A stretch of 64,000 nt of DNA from an uncultured Anaerolineae bacterium (lineage in GTDB: Bacteria > Chloroflexota > Anaerolineae > Aggregatilineales > Phototrophicaceae). This document shows positions 39,701 to 46,844 of this stretch, in pieces. Every line of letters begins with the position of its first letter. Within the stretch, counting starts at the first letter, position 1. Made by a program: the position numbers and the translations under genes. The stretch is from the NCBI GenBank assembly GCA_937944445.1, contig CALDYP010000011.1, positions 62,001-126,000 of the forward strand. Reading direction: 5' to 3'. The notes under the pieces are model-generated. The model did not search any database, was not told where the DNA came from, and saw only the letters and a program-made list of their open reading frames with translations.

Positions 39701-41627
39701 TGCCGAAGGTGGTGATGACCTCTTCCATCATGCGCGGGTTGCCGCTGGCGGCGTAAAGTTCGCTCTGCAAGGCGCGGCGGCGCGTGTCCTCTGTGCCTTC
39801 GCCGAGCGTCACCAAGCGTAAGAAAAGCTGGCGTGCCATCTCTTGCCGTTCAGGGTCGAGCTGGGTGTAGAGTTCCTCAGCGCGCCGCGCCAACGCGCCC
39901 AACACGCCGCCGATCTCTTGATAGGCTTTTGTGGTCATCAGCGAGCCGTCGCGCCGCTCGAACAGCTCTGTCAGCGCGTATTGCAGCATCGGCAGCACGC
40001 CGGGCTGTTCGTTCACCTCGGACACAATGGTGGCGGCCAAGCCCTGCTGGAAGAACACTTTGACTTGGCGGGCTGGCCCTGTGATGGCGCGTTCTAGCTC
40101 ATCGACAGTGAGAGGGATCACCACTTCCGTGCGCTGCTGCATCAACTGGCTGAAGCTTGGAACCATCAGCGGCCGGTCGTAGAAGTCAGCGCGCAGGGTC
40201 ACAATCACGCGCATGCGGCTGTCTGGTGCGGTGATGGCCGCCTGAAGCGTGTCGAGAAACAGATTGCGCTCGTGTTCCTCACACTGTGTGAAGATCTCTT
40301 CGAACTGGTCGATCACCAGCAGCAGTTCAGAATTCCAAGTTGGGAGAACTTTTTTCAGCAAAGCGTTCAGGCCGCCGCTGGTAGGGTCGGCGGCGTGCTG
40401 CATCAGGTCGGGCAGCAGCGACGTAGCGATGCTGCTCAAAGCTTGTGAGAGTTCGCCAAAAGGGGTGACGCCCGGAACCATCTCGACGATGAACCAGTTT
40501 TCGCTGTTGTGGATCGCGCCCTTGCGCAGCGCCGGGATGACACCCGCCTTGACGACGGAAGACTTGCCGCTGCCGCTCGGGCCGACCACAGCCAGAAAGC
40601 GATAGAGTTCGTGGTCATCATCTAGCCGTTCAAGCAGCAGCTTCGTCAGGTTCTCGCGCCCAAAGAAGTCGTTGGCGTCGCCCTCTTGAAAGGCGCGCAA
40701 GCCCTTGTAGGGGTTGACAGCGGAGAGAGTGGGCGTTGTGGGGGTGAGTTCGAAGCTGCTGTCGAACTCTTCAACTTGATTGCGCTGCTCAAGGCTAATA
40801 TCGTGCCCCACTGACTGCGCTGCGCTGCGGAAGGCATTAGCCATCTCCAGCATGTCAGCGTAGCGATCTTCAGGATTTTTAGCCGCGGCCTTGAACACAA
40901 CCGCTTGCAGCGCTTCCGGCACGCCGTCCATCAAGGGCAGCGGCTCGTTGGCGTGCTTGATGAACAGGGCAACAGCGCTCTTCGCGCCGGCGTAGGGGTG
41001 CGTCCCTGTGAGCATCTCGTAGAGGATGATCCCCATCGCGTACATATCGCTGCGTGGCGTAACTGGTGACAGGTTGATTTGCTCAGGTGAGATGTAGCCA
41101 GCAGAACCGCTCACGCGGCCAGACTGGCTCGCGCTCTTGCTGCCTTCGATTTGGGTGGTCGCAATCCCAAAATCGCTCAGGTAGGCGTTGCCGTCTTCGT
41201 CAAGTAGGATGTTGCTGGGCTTTACATCGCGGTGGATGACGTTGTTACGATGCGCAATCATGAGCGCCGAAGCAATTTGATTGACGACGCGCACGGTGGC
41301 TTTTAGGGAGTAGGGGCCTTTTTCGATAGCGCTGCGCAGTGTGCCCCCACGCAGGTAGCGCATGACGAGGTATGCCCCTGTTGGATCACGCCAATAATCG
41401 TACAACGGGACGATATGCGGGTGTTCCAAGCGGGCGACAAGCTGCGCTTCAGCCTCAAAACGGCGAATAAAGTCGGGTTGGTTGGCAAAATTGGGGAGGA
41501 TGATCTTGATGACGACTTCACGGCCTACTACGGTTTGAGTCGCTCGATAGACAGCCCCAAAGCCTCCCTCGCCGACTTGCTCGTGTAGTTCATACCCGCG
41601 AATACTTTGCCCAACGAGTTCATCCAT
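36714..41627 (-). CDS. Ser/Thr kinase - STAND ATPase - transmembrane - WD40 protein
   Basis: 1637 residues. (1) Kinase about 10-270, with GEGGFGAVYRA, the catalytic loop HRDVKPSNILL and DFGIATT. (2) STAND-type ATPase about 310-720, starting NPYKGLRAFQEGDANDFFGR (nSTAND1-like), Walker A VGPSGSGKSS about 350, Walker B LLVIDQFEEIF about 443. (3) One membrane helix about 770-795. (4) Five 14-residue Ala/Thr/Gln repeats about 819-889, probably a coiled stalk. (5) About 14 WD40 repeats from about 990 to 1600, enough for two seven-bladed propellers, expected outside the cytoplasm if the single helix spans the membrane. The kinase has the RD arginine. STAND proteins act as ligand-triggered switches. 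A perfect TATAAT lies 30 bases upstream. Confidence 0.9.
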   Translation of the reverse strand: MDELVGQSIRGYELHEQVGEGGFGAVYRATQTVVGREVVIKIILPNFANQPDFIRRFEAEAQLVARLEHPHIVPLYDYWRDPTGAYLVMRYLRGGTLRSAIEKGPYSLKATVRVVNQIASALMIAHRNNVIHRDVKPSNILLDEDGNAYLSDFGIATTQIEGSKSASQSGRVSGSAGYISPEQINLSPVTPRSDMYAMGIILYEMLTGTHPYAGAKSAVALFIKHANEPLPLMDGVPEALQAVVFKAAAKNPEDRYADMLEMANAFRSAAQSVGHDISLEQRNQVEEFDSSFELTPTTPTLSAVNPYKGLRAFQEGDANDFFGRENLTKLLLERLDDDHELYRFLAVVGPSGSGKSSVVKAGVIPALRKGAIHNSENWFIVEMVPGVTPFGELSQALSSIATSLLPDLMQHAADPTSGGLNALLKKVLPTWNSELLLVIDQFEEIFTQCEEHERNLFLDTLQAAITAPDSRMRVIVTLRADFYDRPLMVPSFSQLMQQRTEVVIPLTVDELERAITGPARQVKVFFQQGLAATIVSEVNEQPGVLPMLQYALTELFERRDGSLMTTKAYQEIGGVLGALARRAEELYTQLDPERQEMARQLFLRLVTLGEGTEDTRRRALQSELYAASGNPRMMEEVITTFGSYRLLTYDRDPITRTPTVEVAHEALIREWQRLREWLDNSRADIRTQRLLDNAVREWEENNRDVSYLLRGGRLEQFEEWLKTTTIAVSPREREYISASRQKRELEEKAEAERVAREQRQIERNRRQTRVIIGVLTAGVAILIPLVIISFQLSISANQSAVEANAARETAVLAQNEALQQAGTATVAQGEALQQAGTATVAQGEAISQAATATVAQGEAISQAATATVAQGEAIFQAATATFALAEAQNQANANATAQAVAIAQANIAATAQSQAQREALASQSLALAAYANQFINSNSALALALALEANSLPNPSLQVQRVLLAVVYTAPRSFRDNRVGINRILYDRRRDLIYTANINGTISVWDPEGSTPIQTLTGHRSAVRDMTISPDGRFLATASLDQTAILWDLETRQPLFTLTGHTGAINAVAFSPRSNQLATGSTDASVILWNVATGERQRTLTSDSRNAVNSLSYSPDGRVLLIISDDAMRQWNFAAAAFQEFANSPSRVRYGEFSPDGSQIVITGNVQTGVPQIWDARRRTLIRSLPAHTAPVNVVHFSPDGGTVLSASDDFTLIQSDASTGEEIRRYTSHSNRVTDATFSPNGVFIFSASSAGEIYQWDVVQSSEKREFVNQNANNTSLSTTMFSPQGRYIITALDNGAVSKWDLRIDSQERTVVINRPSVPQTRLVLSPLATDDELLAAWGSTELRYINLTTGETLRRMTTEQPRSFIESLAFSPDGRTVAWGGGFFFRERLPDFTRASVLTLWDVETGELVRTFDAHNVFDEEGRLVEGLNRAVTAIAFTPDGRFLISGAEDGTIYVWNVRTGALVREFVGHADRITQIVVSADGKRVLTGSADRAAILWDFETGQLFRRFTGHTGAVNSVAFNATGSEILTGSTDGRMIVWDIDTGQSQQQFIGAESPIVSVAFSPTGRQVLSGSLDGRTTLWEVDTAAQIAEWARANRYIPPFTCTQRVQFGLPQCDEAGNPPDTIDSGTASG
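38961..39170 (-). repeat. five tandem 42-bp units inside the kinase/WD40 gene
   Basis: Five in-frame 42-base units (39170-39129, 39128-39087, 39086-39045, 39044-39003, 39002-38961) encode QA(G/A)TATVAQGEA(L/I)x. The last unit has drifted. The middle units are nearly identical in DNA, so copy number may vary between strains. Confidence 0.9.
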
Positions 41628-41656
41628 AGCCTGTTCCTTTTGAAGCGAGCTAATCT

Positions 41657-41662
41657 ATTATA
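41657..41662 (-). promoter_or_regulatory. -10 box of the kinase/WD40 gene
   Basis: Perfect TATAAT on the minus strand, 30 bases before the ATG at 41627. With a 17-base spacer the -35 position falls at 41680-41685, inside the left arm of the inverted repeat at 41678-41699. Confidence 0.5.
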
Positions 41663-41677
41663 GAATATTTCAACAAC

Positions 41678-41699
41678 CTTGCGCATCAATCTGCGCGAG
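41678..41699. promoter_or_regulatory. inverted repeat between the two divergent kinase promoters
   Basis: CTTGCGCA-tcaatc-TGCGCGAG: 8-bp arms with one mismatch. The left arm covers the -35 position of the leftward gene and the right arm the -35 position of the rightward gene, so one bound dimer could control both. Candidate operator only. Confidence 0.4.
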
Positions 41700-41716
41700 A
41701 AGGATGTAGACTTAGA

Positions 41717-41722
41717 TACAAT
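41717..41722 (+). promoter_or_regulatory. candidate -10 box of the small kinase gene
   Basis: TACAAT 30 bases before the ATG at 41753. The -35 position (17-base spacing) falls on the right arm of the inverted repeat 41678-41699 and does not resemble TTGACA, which would suit activator-dependent transcription. Confidence 0.45.
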
Positions 41723-41752
41723 CGACTGCGAAAGTTAGGGAAAAGAGTCGGC

Positions 41753-42637
41753 ATGACCGAGTCGTTAACAGGGCGCGAGATCAACGGGTATCGCATCGGC
41801 CCACTGCTAGGTGCTGGTGGCATGGGTGAGGTCTATCAGGCGCTGGTCATCGCGAGCAATCAAGTTGTGGCTATCAAATTTCTGCGCCGCGACATTGTCG
41901 TGGACTCGCGCTTGCAGGGCCGCTTTGCCCGTGAAATCCGCATCATGCAAGACTTGGAACACCCACACATCATGCCTATCTATGACAGCGGCTTCTTCGG
42001 GGATATGCTTTACTACACGATGCACCTCATCAACGGGCAGACGCTCTCGACTTTCCTCAAACGCCGCAAGCTCTCACCGTTGGAGTTTTACCCCATTCTT
42101 GAACAGTTGGTGGCTGCTCTGCATTACGGCCACACAATGGGCCTCATCCACCGCGACTTGAAGCCCGACAACGTCTTTATCGAACGCAACCGCGAGACGA
42201 ACAAACCTCACATCTATCTGGGCGATTTTGGGCTAGGCAAGCGCGAAGGGATCGATCAAACGCTGACAGATGCCGATGCGGTGTTGGGAACGCCCTATTA
42301 CATGGCTCCGGAGGCGGTGCTGGGTGAACCGCTTACGATCCGCAGCGATTTGTATGCGCTGGGGATTATGCTCTACGAGGTGCTGCTAGGCGTGATGCCC
42401 TATTCTGAAGAGTCGGGGCATCTTACCGCGATGGCACACGTCACTCAGCCGATTCCTGTGCCGACTGACATTCACCCGAACTTCCCACAGGTGTTGAGCG
42501 ACCTGCTCGTGCAGGCGATTCAAAAGCGGCCTGAAGACCGCTTTCCGAGCGCGGCGCAGATGCTGCAAGCGTATATCGACGCGATGAACGCGCTCAGCGC
42601 GGAACAACGGAAAACCGTTTACCATCTGATAGGCTAA
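41753..42637 (+). CDS. Ser/Thr protein kinase, kinase domain only
   Basis: 294 residues, essentially a bare PASTA-less Hanks-type kinase: glycine loop LGAGGMGEVYQA, lysine in VVAIKFLRRD, catalytic loop LIHRDLKPDNVF, DFGLGKRE, and activation/P+1 segment LGTPYYMAPEAVLGEPLTI. No membrane helix and no sensor domain follow, so it is predicted cytosolic and may be controlled by partners. It is divergent from the kinase/STAND/WD40 gene, with a shared promoter region, and its stop overlaps the convergent winged-helix-like gene by 4 bases (CTAA). Confidence 0.92.
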   Translation: MTESLTGREINGYRIGPLLGAGGMGEVYQALVIASNQVVAIKFLRRDIVVDSRLQGRFAREIRIMQDLEHPHIMPIYDSGFFGDMLYYTMHLINGQTLSTFLKRRKLSPLEFYPILEQLVAALHYGHTMGLIHRDLKPDNVFIERNRETNKPHIYLGDFGLGKREGIDQTLTDADAVLGTPYYMAPEAVLGEPLTIRSDLYALGIMLYEVLLGVMPYSEESGHLTAMAHVTQPIPVPTDIHPNFPQVLSDLLVQAIQKRPEDRFPSAAQMLQAYIDAMNALSAEQRKTVYHLIG

Positions 42638-43014
42638 GCGAATGGATCGTCAAAGTCCATGTTGTCGAGGGCATCGAGCGTGTCTTTTAAACTGCGCCGA
42701 CTGGCATTGTGGAGGCTTTGCTCGTCGCGCTTGTCTGGATTGAGGTCATCCACGACCAGATAGAACACTTGGCCGTCTTCCACAAAACTGCTGAGATACC
42801 CCTGCATGATCAACTCGTTGAGGGTCGAATCGAAATTGTGGACGTCGGCGGCTTGTGGGCCTTGTAGAACGCCCTCGCGCAGTGCCCAGTAAGACATCTC
42901 TCCAAACGGAAGGATCGCTGCAATGACTGCTTGCTGGTGCGGCGGCATCTCAGCTAGACGCTGCGCGCGTGTTTTGGGGGGCTGTGCACTCAACCGACTG
43001 GAGGATGTGGCCAT
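42634..43014 (-). CDS. small protein with winged-helix-like core, unknown
   Basis: 126 residues, soluble. Residues about 25-90 have a helix-helix-strand pattern typical of winged-helix folds (QQAVIAAILPFGEMSYWALR, then FDSTLNELIMQGYLSSFVED and GQVFYLVV). The C-terminal 30 residues are acidic and disordered-looking. No family recognised. A DNA-binding or adaptor role is inference from shape only. It has its own extended -10 promoter and is divergent from the TMTC-like gene. It sits directly beside a kinase gene, so it could be a phosphorylation target. Confidence 0.6.
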   Translation of the reverse strand: MATSSSRLSAQPPKTRAQRLAEMPPHQQAVIAAILPFGEMSYWALREGVLQGPQAADVHNFDSTLNELIMQGYLSSFVEDGQVFYLVVDDLNPDKRDEQSLHNASRRSLKDTLDALDNMDFDDPFA

Positions 43015-43047
43015 GATTCGCCTGCTCTTACATCCAACGATACTGAG

Positions 43048-43056
43048 AGTATACCA
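43048..43056 (-). promoter_or_regulatory. extended -10 promoter of the winged-helix-like gene
   Basis: On the minus strand TGG-TATACT, an extended -10 element, 33 bases before the ATG at 43014. The transcription start would be near 43041. Confidence 0.5.
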
Positions 43057-43139
43057 TTTTTCACTAAGTACGAACTAATTGTCATGAAATGTGAATTTGA
43101 ACGAGTTGATAGGCTGCAGACAGTACGATTTCAGTTAAA

Positions 43140-45314
43140 ATGCTTCTAATCAGATTTGTCGTAGGCGAAAAGGTTGGGCGTGTGCCGCAAAAAACATCCA
43201 TTTGGAGCCAAATTTTTCCCATTGCGCTCATCATTGGGCTAACGCTGTTCATCTATTTGCAGACGGCCACGTTTCGCTTGCAGTACTCATGGGATGACAA
43301 TCGCTACATTTTTGAGAATCCATTCTTTCAAGGCTTCCCCGGTACGCTAGGGGCGATGTTCACGCAGCCTTACTTTGGGGCGTTCTTGCCTCTGACAATG
43401 CTGGCGTATGCGCTCCAATATCAACTGTTTGGGTTTGAGGTACAGGGCGGCTACTTTCTTATAAACATGCTGCTGCATGCTTTAAATGGCGTGCTAGTCT
43501 ACCGATTTTTGACGCGCTTCACGGGGCATCGGGGGGTGGGGCTGCTAGCGGCGGTGCTGTTTGTGGTGCACCCCGTCAACGTGGAGAGTGTGGCGTGGGT
43601 GTCTCAGTTGAAGACCACGCTGAGCATGACGTTCTTCTTGTTAGCGTGGCTGACCCACATTGAGGCTAACGAGCGCCGCGTAGGCACGCCGTACCTTGTG
43701 CTGTCGTGGATGTGGTTTGCATGTGCGATCTTCTCTAAGCAAACTGCCGTGGGCGGGGTGGTGTTGTTTGCGCTGTATGATCTGTGGACAGGCTACAGCC
43801 GTAACCTCATCCGCGTAGGGCTGCGCAACCTGCCCTATGCGCTGATTGGAATCGTGGGTGTGTACACGATCTTGACGGCGCACACAGAAGTAGGCGGGAT
43901 CAAAGCCCCGTGGGGCAGCACGCTGGCGGAAAACATCGCGCTGCAGCTGCGCGTGACGGCGGATTATGTGGGGTCGATATTGCTGCCGTTGAACCTCAAC
44001 AACATGTACATCTACACACAGGCAGAGGTCATAGGCAACCTGCCCTTGCTGGTGTTGGGGTTGTTGGTTTTGTTGGGGCTAGTGGTCTTTGCGATTGTTC
44101 AGCCGTTGGGTCGCCCTTTCTGCGCGTTGGCTGTGCTGTGGGTGGTGATTACGATGCTGCCAACGTCCAACATCATCCCGATTGCCATTCAGCGGGCGGA
44201 TCGCTATCTGTACTATCCATCGGTGATGATCTTTATGGTGTTTGCGATGGCTGCCTTCCTCATCTGGGAGCGGTTTCGTGCGCCGACGCAGCGCTATGTG
44301 CTGGTGGGCGTGGCGACAGGCTACGTGGCGATGATGTGCGTTATGGCGTTCATGCGCACCAGCGTCTGGGCAGACACACAAACGCTGTGGCGCGACCATC
44401 TCACGGACTATCCCAACAGCCAGACGGGCCTGCTCAACTTGAGCGTGGGCTACTTCAACGATGGCGATCTGCAAAGCGCTTTCCAGACGCTCACGCGCCT
44501 CGTCCAGATCAACCCGAACCATTACCGCGGGCATCGCCTGCTAGGGCTGACTTATCTGCGCGCTCAGCAATATACGAACGCGATCACAATGCTGGAGCGT
44601 GCCCGTGCGCTTGCGCCGAATGGTGTGATCGACTTTGGCCCGCAGCTTGGGGCAGCTTATTTTGAAGAGGGGCTGCGGCTGTTCAATCAAGGGGATTATG
44701 TCAACGCACTGGTGCGCTACAACCAGTCGCTGGACTATGTCCCGTCGGATCGTGTGCCGGTGGTGCTCAACAACGTAGGATTTACCTTACAGAAGGCTGG
44801 ACGGCTTGAAGATGCGGTGTTGGCTTTCAACGCCGCGCTGGAGCTGCGGCCGAACTATCCGCTGGCGCTTGTCAACCTCGCGGAGACGCTGCTGCTGCAA
44901 GAAAACTACGCAGCGTCGCGTGATCAGTATGAGCAGGCCATCGCGCAAGGCGTTCGGCTGGACGCGCGCGGCTTCAGTAACTTGTGCCTTGCGAAGGCGG
45001 AGATGCGCGACGACTTAAACGCCACGCTTCAGCACTGTCAAACTGCGCTCACCGCGGAGCCGAACAACGCCGCGTTCATGGCGCGCACGGCGCACGTGCT
45101 GCTGCTGTACAATCAAAACGACGCCGCGCGGCAGGTGGCCGCCCGCAGCCTGCGCGAACAGCCTACTTCATTAGGTTACCGCACGCTTGGGGACGCGCTC
45201 ATGCGCACAGGGGATGCCACCGGCGCGGCGGAAGCCTATCGGCAAGCGCTGCTGCTCGATCCGAACAACCCGCGCGCACAAGCTGGCTTGGCAGCGTTAG
45301 GTGAGCAGCCATGA
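43140..45314 (+). CDS. TMTC-like membrane protein with TPR repeats (putative O-mannosyltransferase type)
   Basis: 724 residues. The N-terminal 420 residues have about ten to twelve membrane helices. The first external loop has YSWDDNRYIFENPFFQG, and HPVNVESVAWVSQLKTTL follows; this is the pattern of TMTC/DUF1736 proteins, which in animals O-mannosylate cadherins. The C-terminal 280 residues are TPR repeats (NSQTGLLNLSVGYFNDGDLQ, NPNHYRGHRLLGLTYLRAQQ, NYPLALVNLAETLL). GT-C proteins of this kind usually use a polyprenyl-phosphate sugar; the acceptor is unknown. The start is uncertain: GTG 43182 has an AAAGG eight bases upstream, and ATG 43140 has none. The stop overlaps the formiminotransferase start by 4 bases. 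Confidence 0.8.
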   Translation: MLLIRFVVGEKVGRVPQKTSIWSQIFPIALIIGLTLFIYLQTATFRLQYSWDDNRYIFENPFFQGFPGTLGAMFTQPYFGAFLPLTMLAYALQYQLFGFEVQGGYFLINMLLHALNGVLVYRFLTRFTGHRGVGLLAAVLFVVHPVNVESVAWVSQLKTTLSMTFFLLAWLTHIEANERRVGTPYLVLSWMWFACAIFSKQTAVGGVVLFALYDLWTGYSRNLIRVGLRNLPYALIGIVGVYTILTAHTEVGGIKAPWGSTLAENIALQLRVTADYVGSILLPLNLNNMYIYTQAEVIGNLPLLVLGLLVLLGLVVFAIVQPLGRPFCALAVLWVVITMLPTSNIIPIAIQRADRYLYYPSVMIFMVFAMAAFLIWERFRAPTQRYVLVGVATGYVAMMCVMAFMRTSVWADTQTLWRDHLTDYPNSQTGLLNLSVGYFNDGDLQSAFQTLTRLVQINPNHYRGHRLLGLTYLRAQQYTNAITMLERARALAPNGVIDFGPQLGAAYFEEGLRLFNQGDYVNALVRYNQSLDYVPSDRVPVVLNNVGFTLQKAGRLEDAVLAFNAALELRPNYPLALVNLAETLLLQENYAASRDQYEQAIAQGVRLDARGFSNLCLAKAEMRDDLNATLQHCQTALTAEPNNAAFMARTAHVLLLYNQNDAARQVAARSLREQPTSLGYRTLGDALMRTGDATGAAEAYRQALLLDPNNPRAQAGLAALGEQP

Positions 45315-46204
45315 CGTCCCTCGTGGAGTGCGTCCCGAACTTCTCAGAGGGGCGCGATCAGCAGGTGATCGCCCAGTTGGCGGAAGCCGTCCGCGGCGTG
45401 CCGCGCGTGCGCCTGCTGCACGTCACCAGCGATTACGATCACCATCGCAGCGTGCTAACGTTCGTCGGCGAGTCCGAGGCTGTGCTTGAAGCGGCCTTCC
45501 GCGCGATTCAGGCCGCCGCGCAGCTCATCGACCTTAAGCGGCATCATGGGCAGCATCCGCGCATGGGCGCGGCAGATGTCGTGCCGTTCGTGCCGTTGGG
45601 CAGCACTAGCCTTGATGCGTGTGTTGAGCTGGCGCGTCGCCTCGGGGCGCGGGTGGGGGCTGAGTTAGGCCTGCCGGTGTACCTGTATGAGGCGGCTGCG
45701 CAGCGCCCAGAGCGCCGCTTGCTGGCAGAGGTGCGGCGCGGAGGCTATGAGCGGCTGCGCGAGACGATTCATCTGCCGGAGCGTGCGCCAGATTATGGGC
45801 CAGCGGTGGTTGGCCCAGCTGGGGCGGTCATCATCGGCGCGCGCCTGCCCCTTATCGCATATAATGTCTTTTTAAAAACAGATGATGTGTCCATCGCGCG
45901 CCGAATCGCCCGCGACATCCGCGAGAGCGGCGGCGGTCTGCGCGCGGTGCGTGCGTTGGGGCTGCTGGTGAGCGGCCAAGCACAGGTGAGCATGAACCTA
46001 ACGGATTATCAGGTGACGCCGCTGCATGAGGTGATGCAGGCCGTTTCGACGCTTGCATCTCAACACGGCGTGGAGATAGACCGCTCTGAGTTGATCGGGC
46101 TGCTTCCTCAGCAGGCGGCGCTCGACGCGCTGGCCGCATACTTGAAATTGCCTGCGCTGCGCCCCGAACAATTGCTCTACGACAACTATCTGTTAGAGGG
46201 GTGA
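45311..46204 (+). CDS. ftcD: glutamate formiminotransferase (no cyclodeaminase domain)
   Basis: 297 residues, the length of the formiminotransferase domain alone. Motifs: VECVPNFSEGRDQQVI at the N-terminus, DYDHHRSVLTFVGES (catalytic His region), HHGQHPRMGAADVVPFVPLG, and VSMNLTDYQVTPLHEVM near the end. It moves the formimino group of formiminoglutamate (from histidine breakdown) to tetrahydrofolate. No cyclodeaminase (FTCD C-terminal/FchA) or hut genes are in the window. It overlaps the TMTC-like gene by 4 bases (ATGA), so the two are co-transcribed despite no obvious functional link. Folate one-carbon use connects it loosely to the nearby purine operon. Confidence 0.9.
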   Translation: MTSLVECVPNFSEGRDQQVIAQLAEAVRGVPRVRLLHVTSDYDHHRSVLTFVGESEAVLEAAFRAIQAAAQLIDLKRHHGQHPRMGAADVVPFVPLGSTSLDACVELARRLGARVGAELGLPVYLYEAAAQRPERRLLAEVRRGGYERLRETIHLPERAPDYGPAVVGPAGAVIIGARLPLIAYNVFLKTDDVSIARRIARDIRESGGGLRAVRALGLLVSGQAQVSMNLTDYQVTPLHEVMQAVSTLASQHGVEIDRSELIGLLPQQAALDALAAYLKLPALRPEQLLYDNYLLEG

Positions 46205-46245
46205 GTTGATCCTCTACGTCGTTCGTATGTCGTGCCAGTAGTGAG

Positions 46246-46251
46246 TATAAT
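46246..46251 (+). promoter_or_regulatory. -10 box of the ammonium-signalling operon
   Basis: Perfect TATAAT in the 85-base gap before the first receiver gene, giving a leader of about 32 bases. The -35 region (near 46223-46228) is a poor match, suggesting dependence on an activator or alternative sigma factor. Confidence 0.5.
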
Positions 46252-46289
46252 CCAGTTGTATTTTTCTAAATCACCAGAGCAACCGTTCT

Positions 46290-46841
46290 ATGGAATCTTC
46301 GTTACCGCTCGTCCTTGTTGTAGATGACAATGAAATGAACCGCGATATGCTAGGGCGGCGATTGCAGCGTCAACACTGTGAAGTTGTCATGGCGGAAAAT
46401 GGCGCATCTGCTCTAGAGATCGCTGGCACGCGGCCTTTCGATCTGGTGCTGCTAGACATCATGATGCCCGGGGTTAGCGGGTATGAAGTTCTAGAGCGCA
46501 TGAAGGCTGACCCCGCGCTCAAGCACATTCCCATCATCATGATCTCAGCTGTGGACGACATCGACAGCGTGGTGCGCTGCATCGAGATGGGGGCTGAGGA
46601 CTATCTGTTCAAACCGTTCAACCCCGTGCTGCTGAAAGCGCGCGTCAGCGCTGTGTTGAGCCGCCGCGCGGGGGTGCGGGTTACAGTAGATCGGACAGTG
46701 CTGGCCGCTAGCATAAAAGGCCTGCAAGAGACGCTGACGACTCTTGAAGAAACTGACCTGTCGGAGCGGCAGCGGTCTGTGCTGGGGCAGGCACAGCAGC
46801 ATGTAGATGCTCTGGCTGAATTACTGGCACAAGGATCATAA
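46290..46841 (+). CDS. response regulator, receiver domain with helical tail
   Basis: 183 residues. The receiver domain (about 5-125) has the acidic pair in LVLVVDDNEMNRDML, phospho-acceptor Asp56 (FDLVLLDIMMPG), the Thr/Ser switch IIMISAVDD and the lysine in YLFKPFNP. The remaining 55 residues are helical with no DNA-binding domain. It is a phosphorelay intermediate or protein-interaction regulator. First gene of the operon; its last codons hold an AAGGA Shine-Dalgarno for the Amt-kinase gene, three bases downstream. Confidence 0.92.
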   Translation: MESSLPLVLVVDDNEMNRDMLGRRLQRQHCEVVMAENGASALEIAGTRPFDLVLLDIMMPGVSGYEVLERMKADPALKHIPIIMISAVDDIDSVVRCIEMGAEDYLFKPFNPVLLKARVSAVLSRRAGVRVTVDRTVLAASIKGLQETLTTLEETDLSERQRSVLGQAQQHVDALAELLAQGS

Positions 46842-46844
46842 ACG

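Noticed and set aside
36714-42637. Reading the STAND-kinase region as an antiphage defence island
   Set aside because: No nuclease, restriction, toxin or transposase genes nearby; housekeeping ComM adjoins. Only domain type suggests immunity, which is not enough.
43106-43141. TTGATA / TACGAT / TAAAAT as a promoter for the TMTC-like gene
   Set aside because: Spacings (12, 21 or 24 bases) do not fit a sigma-70 type promoter; kept only as a note on the uncertain start.
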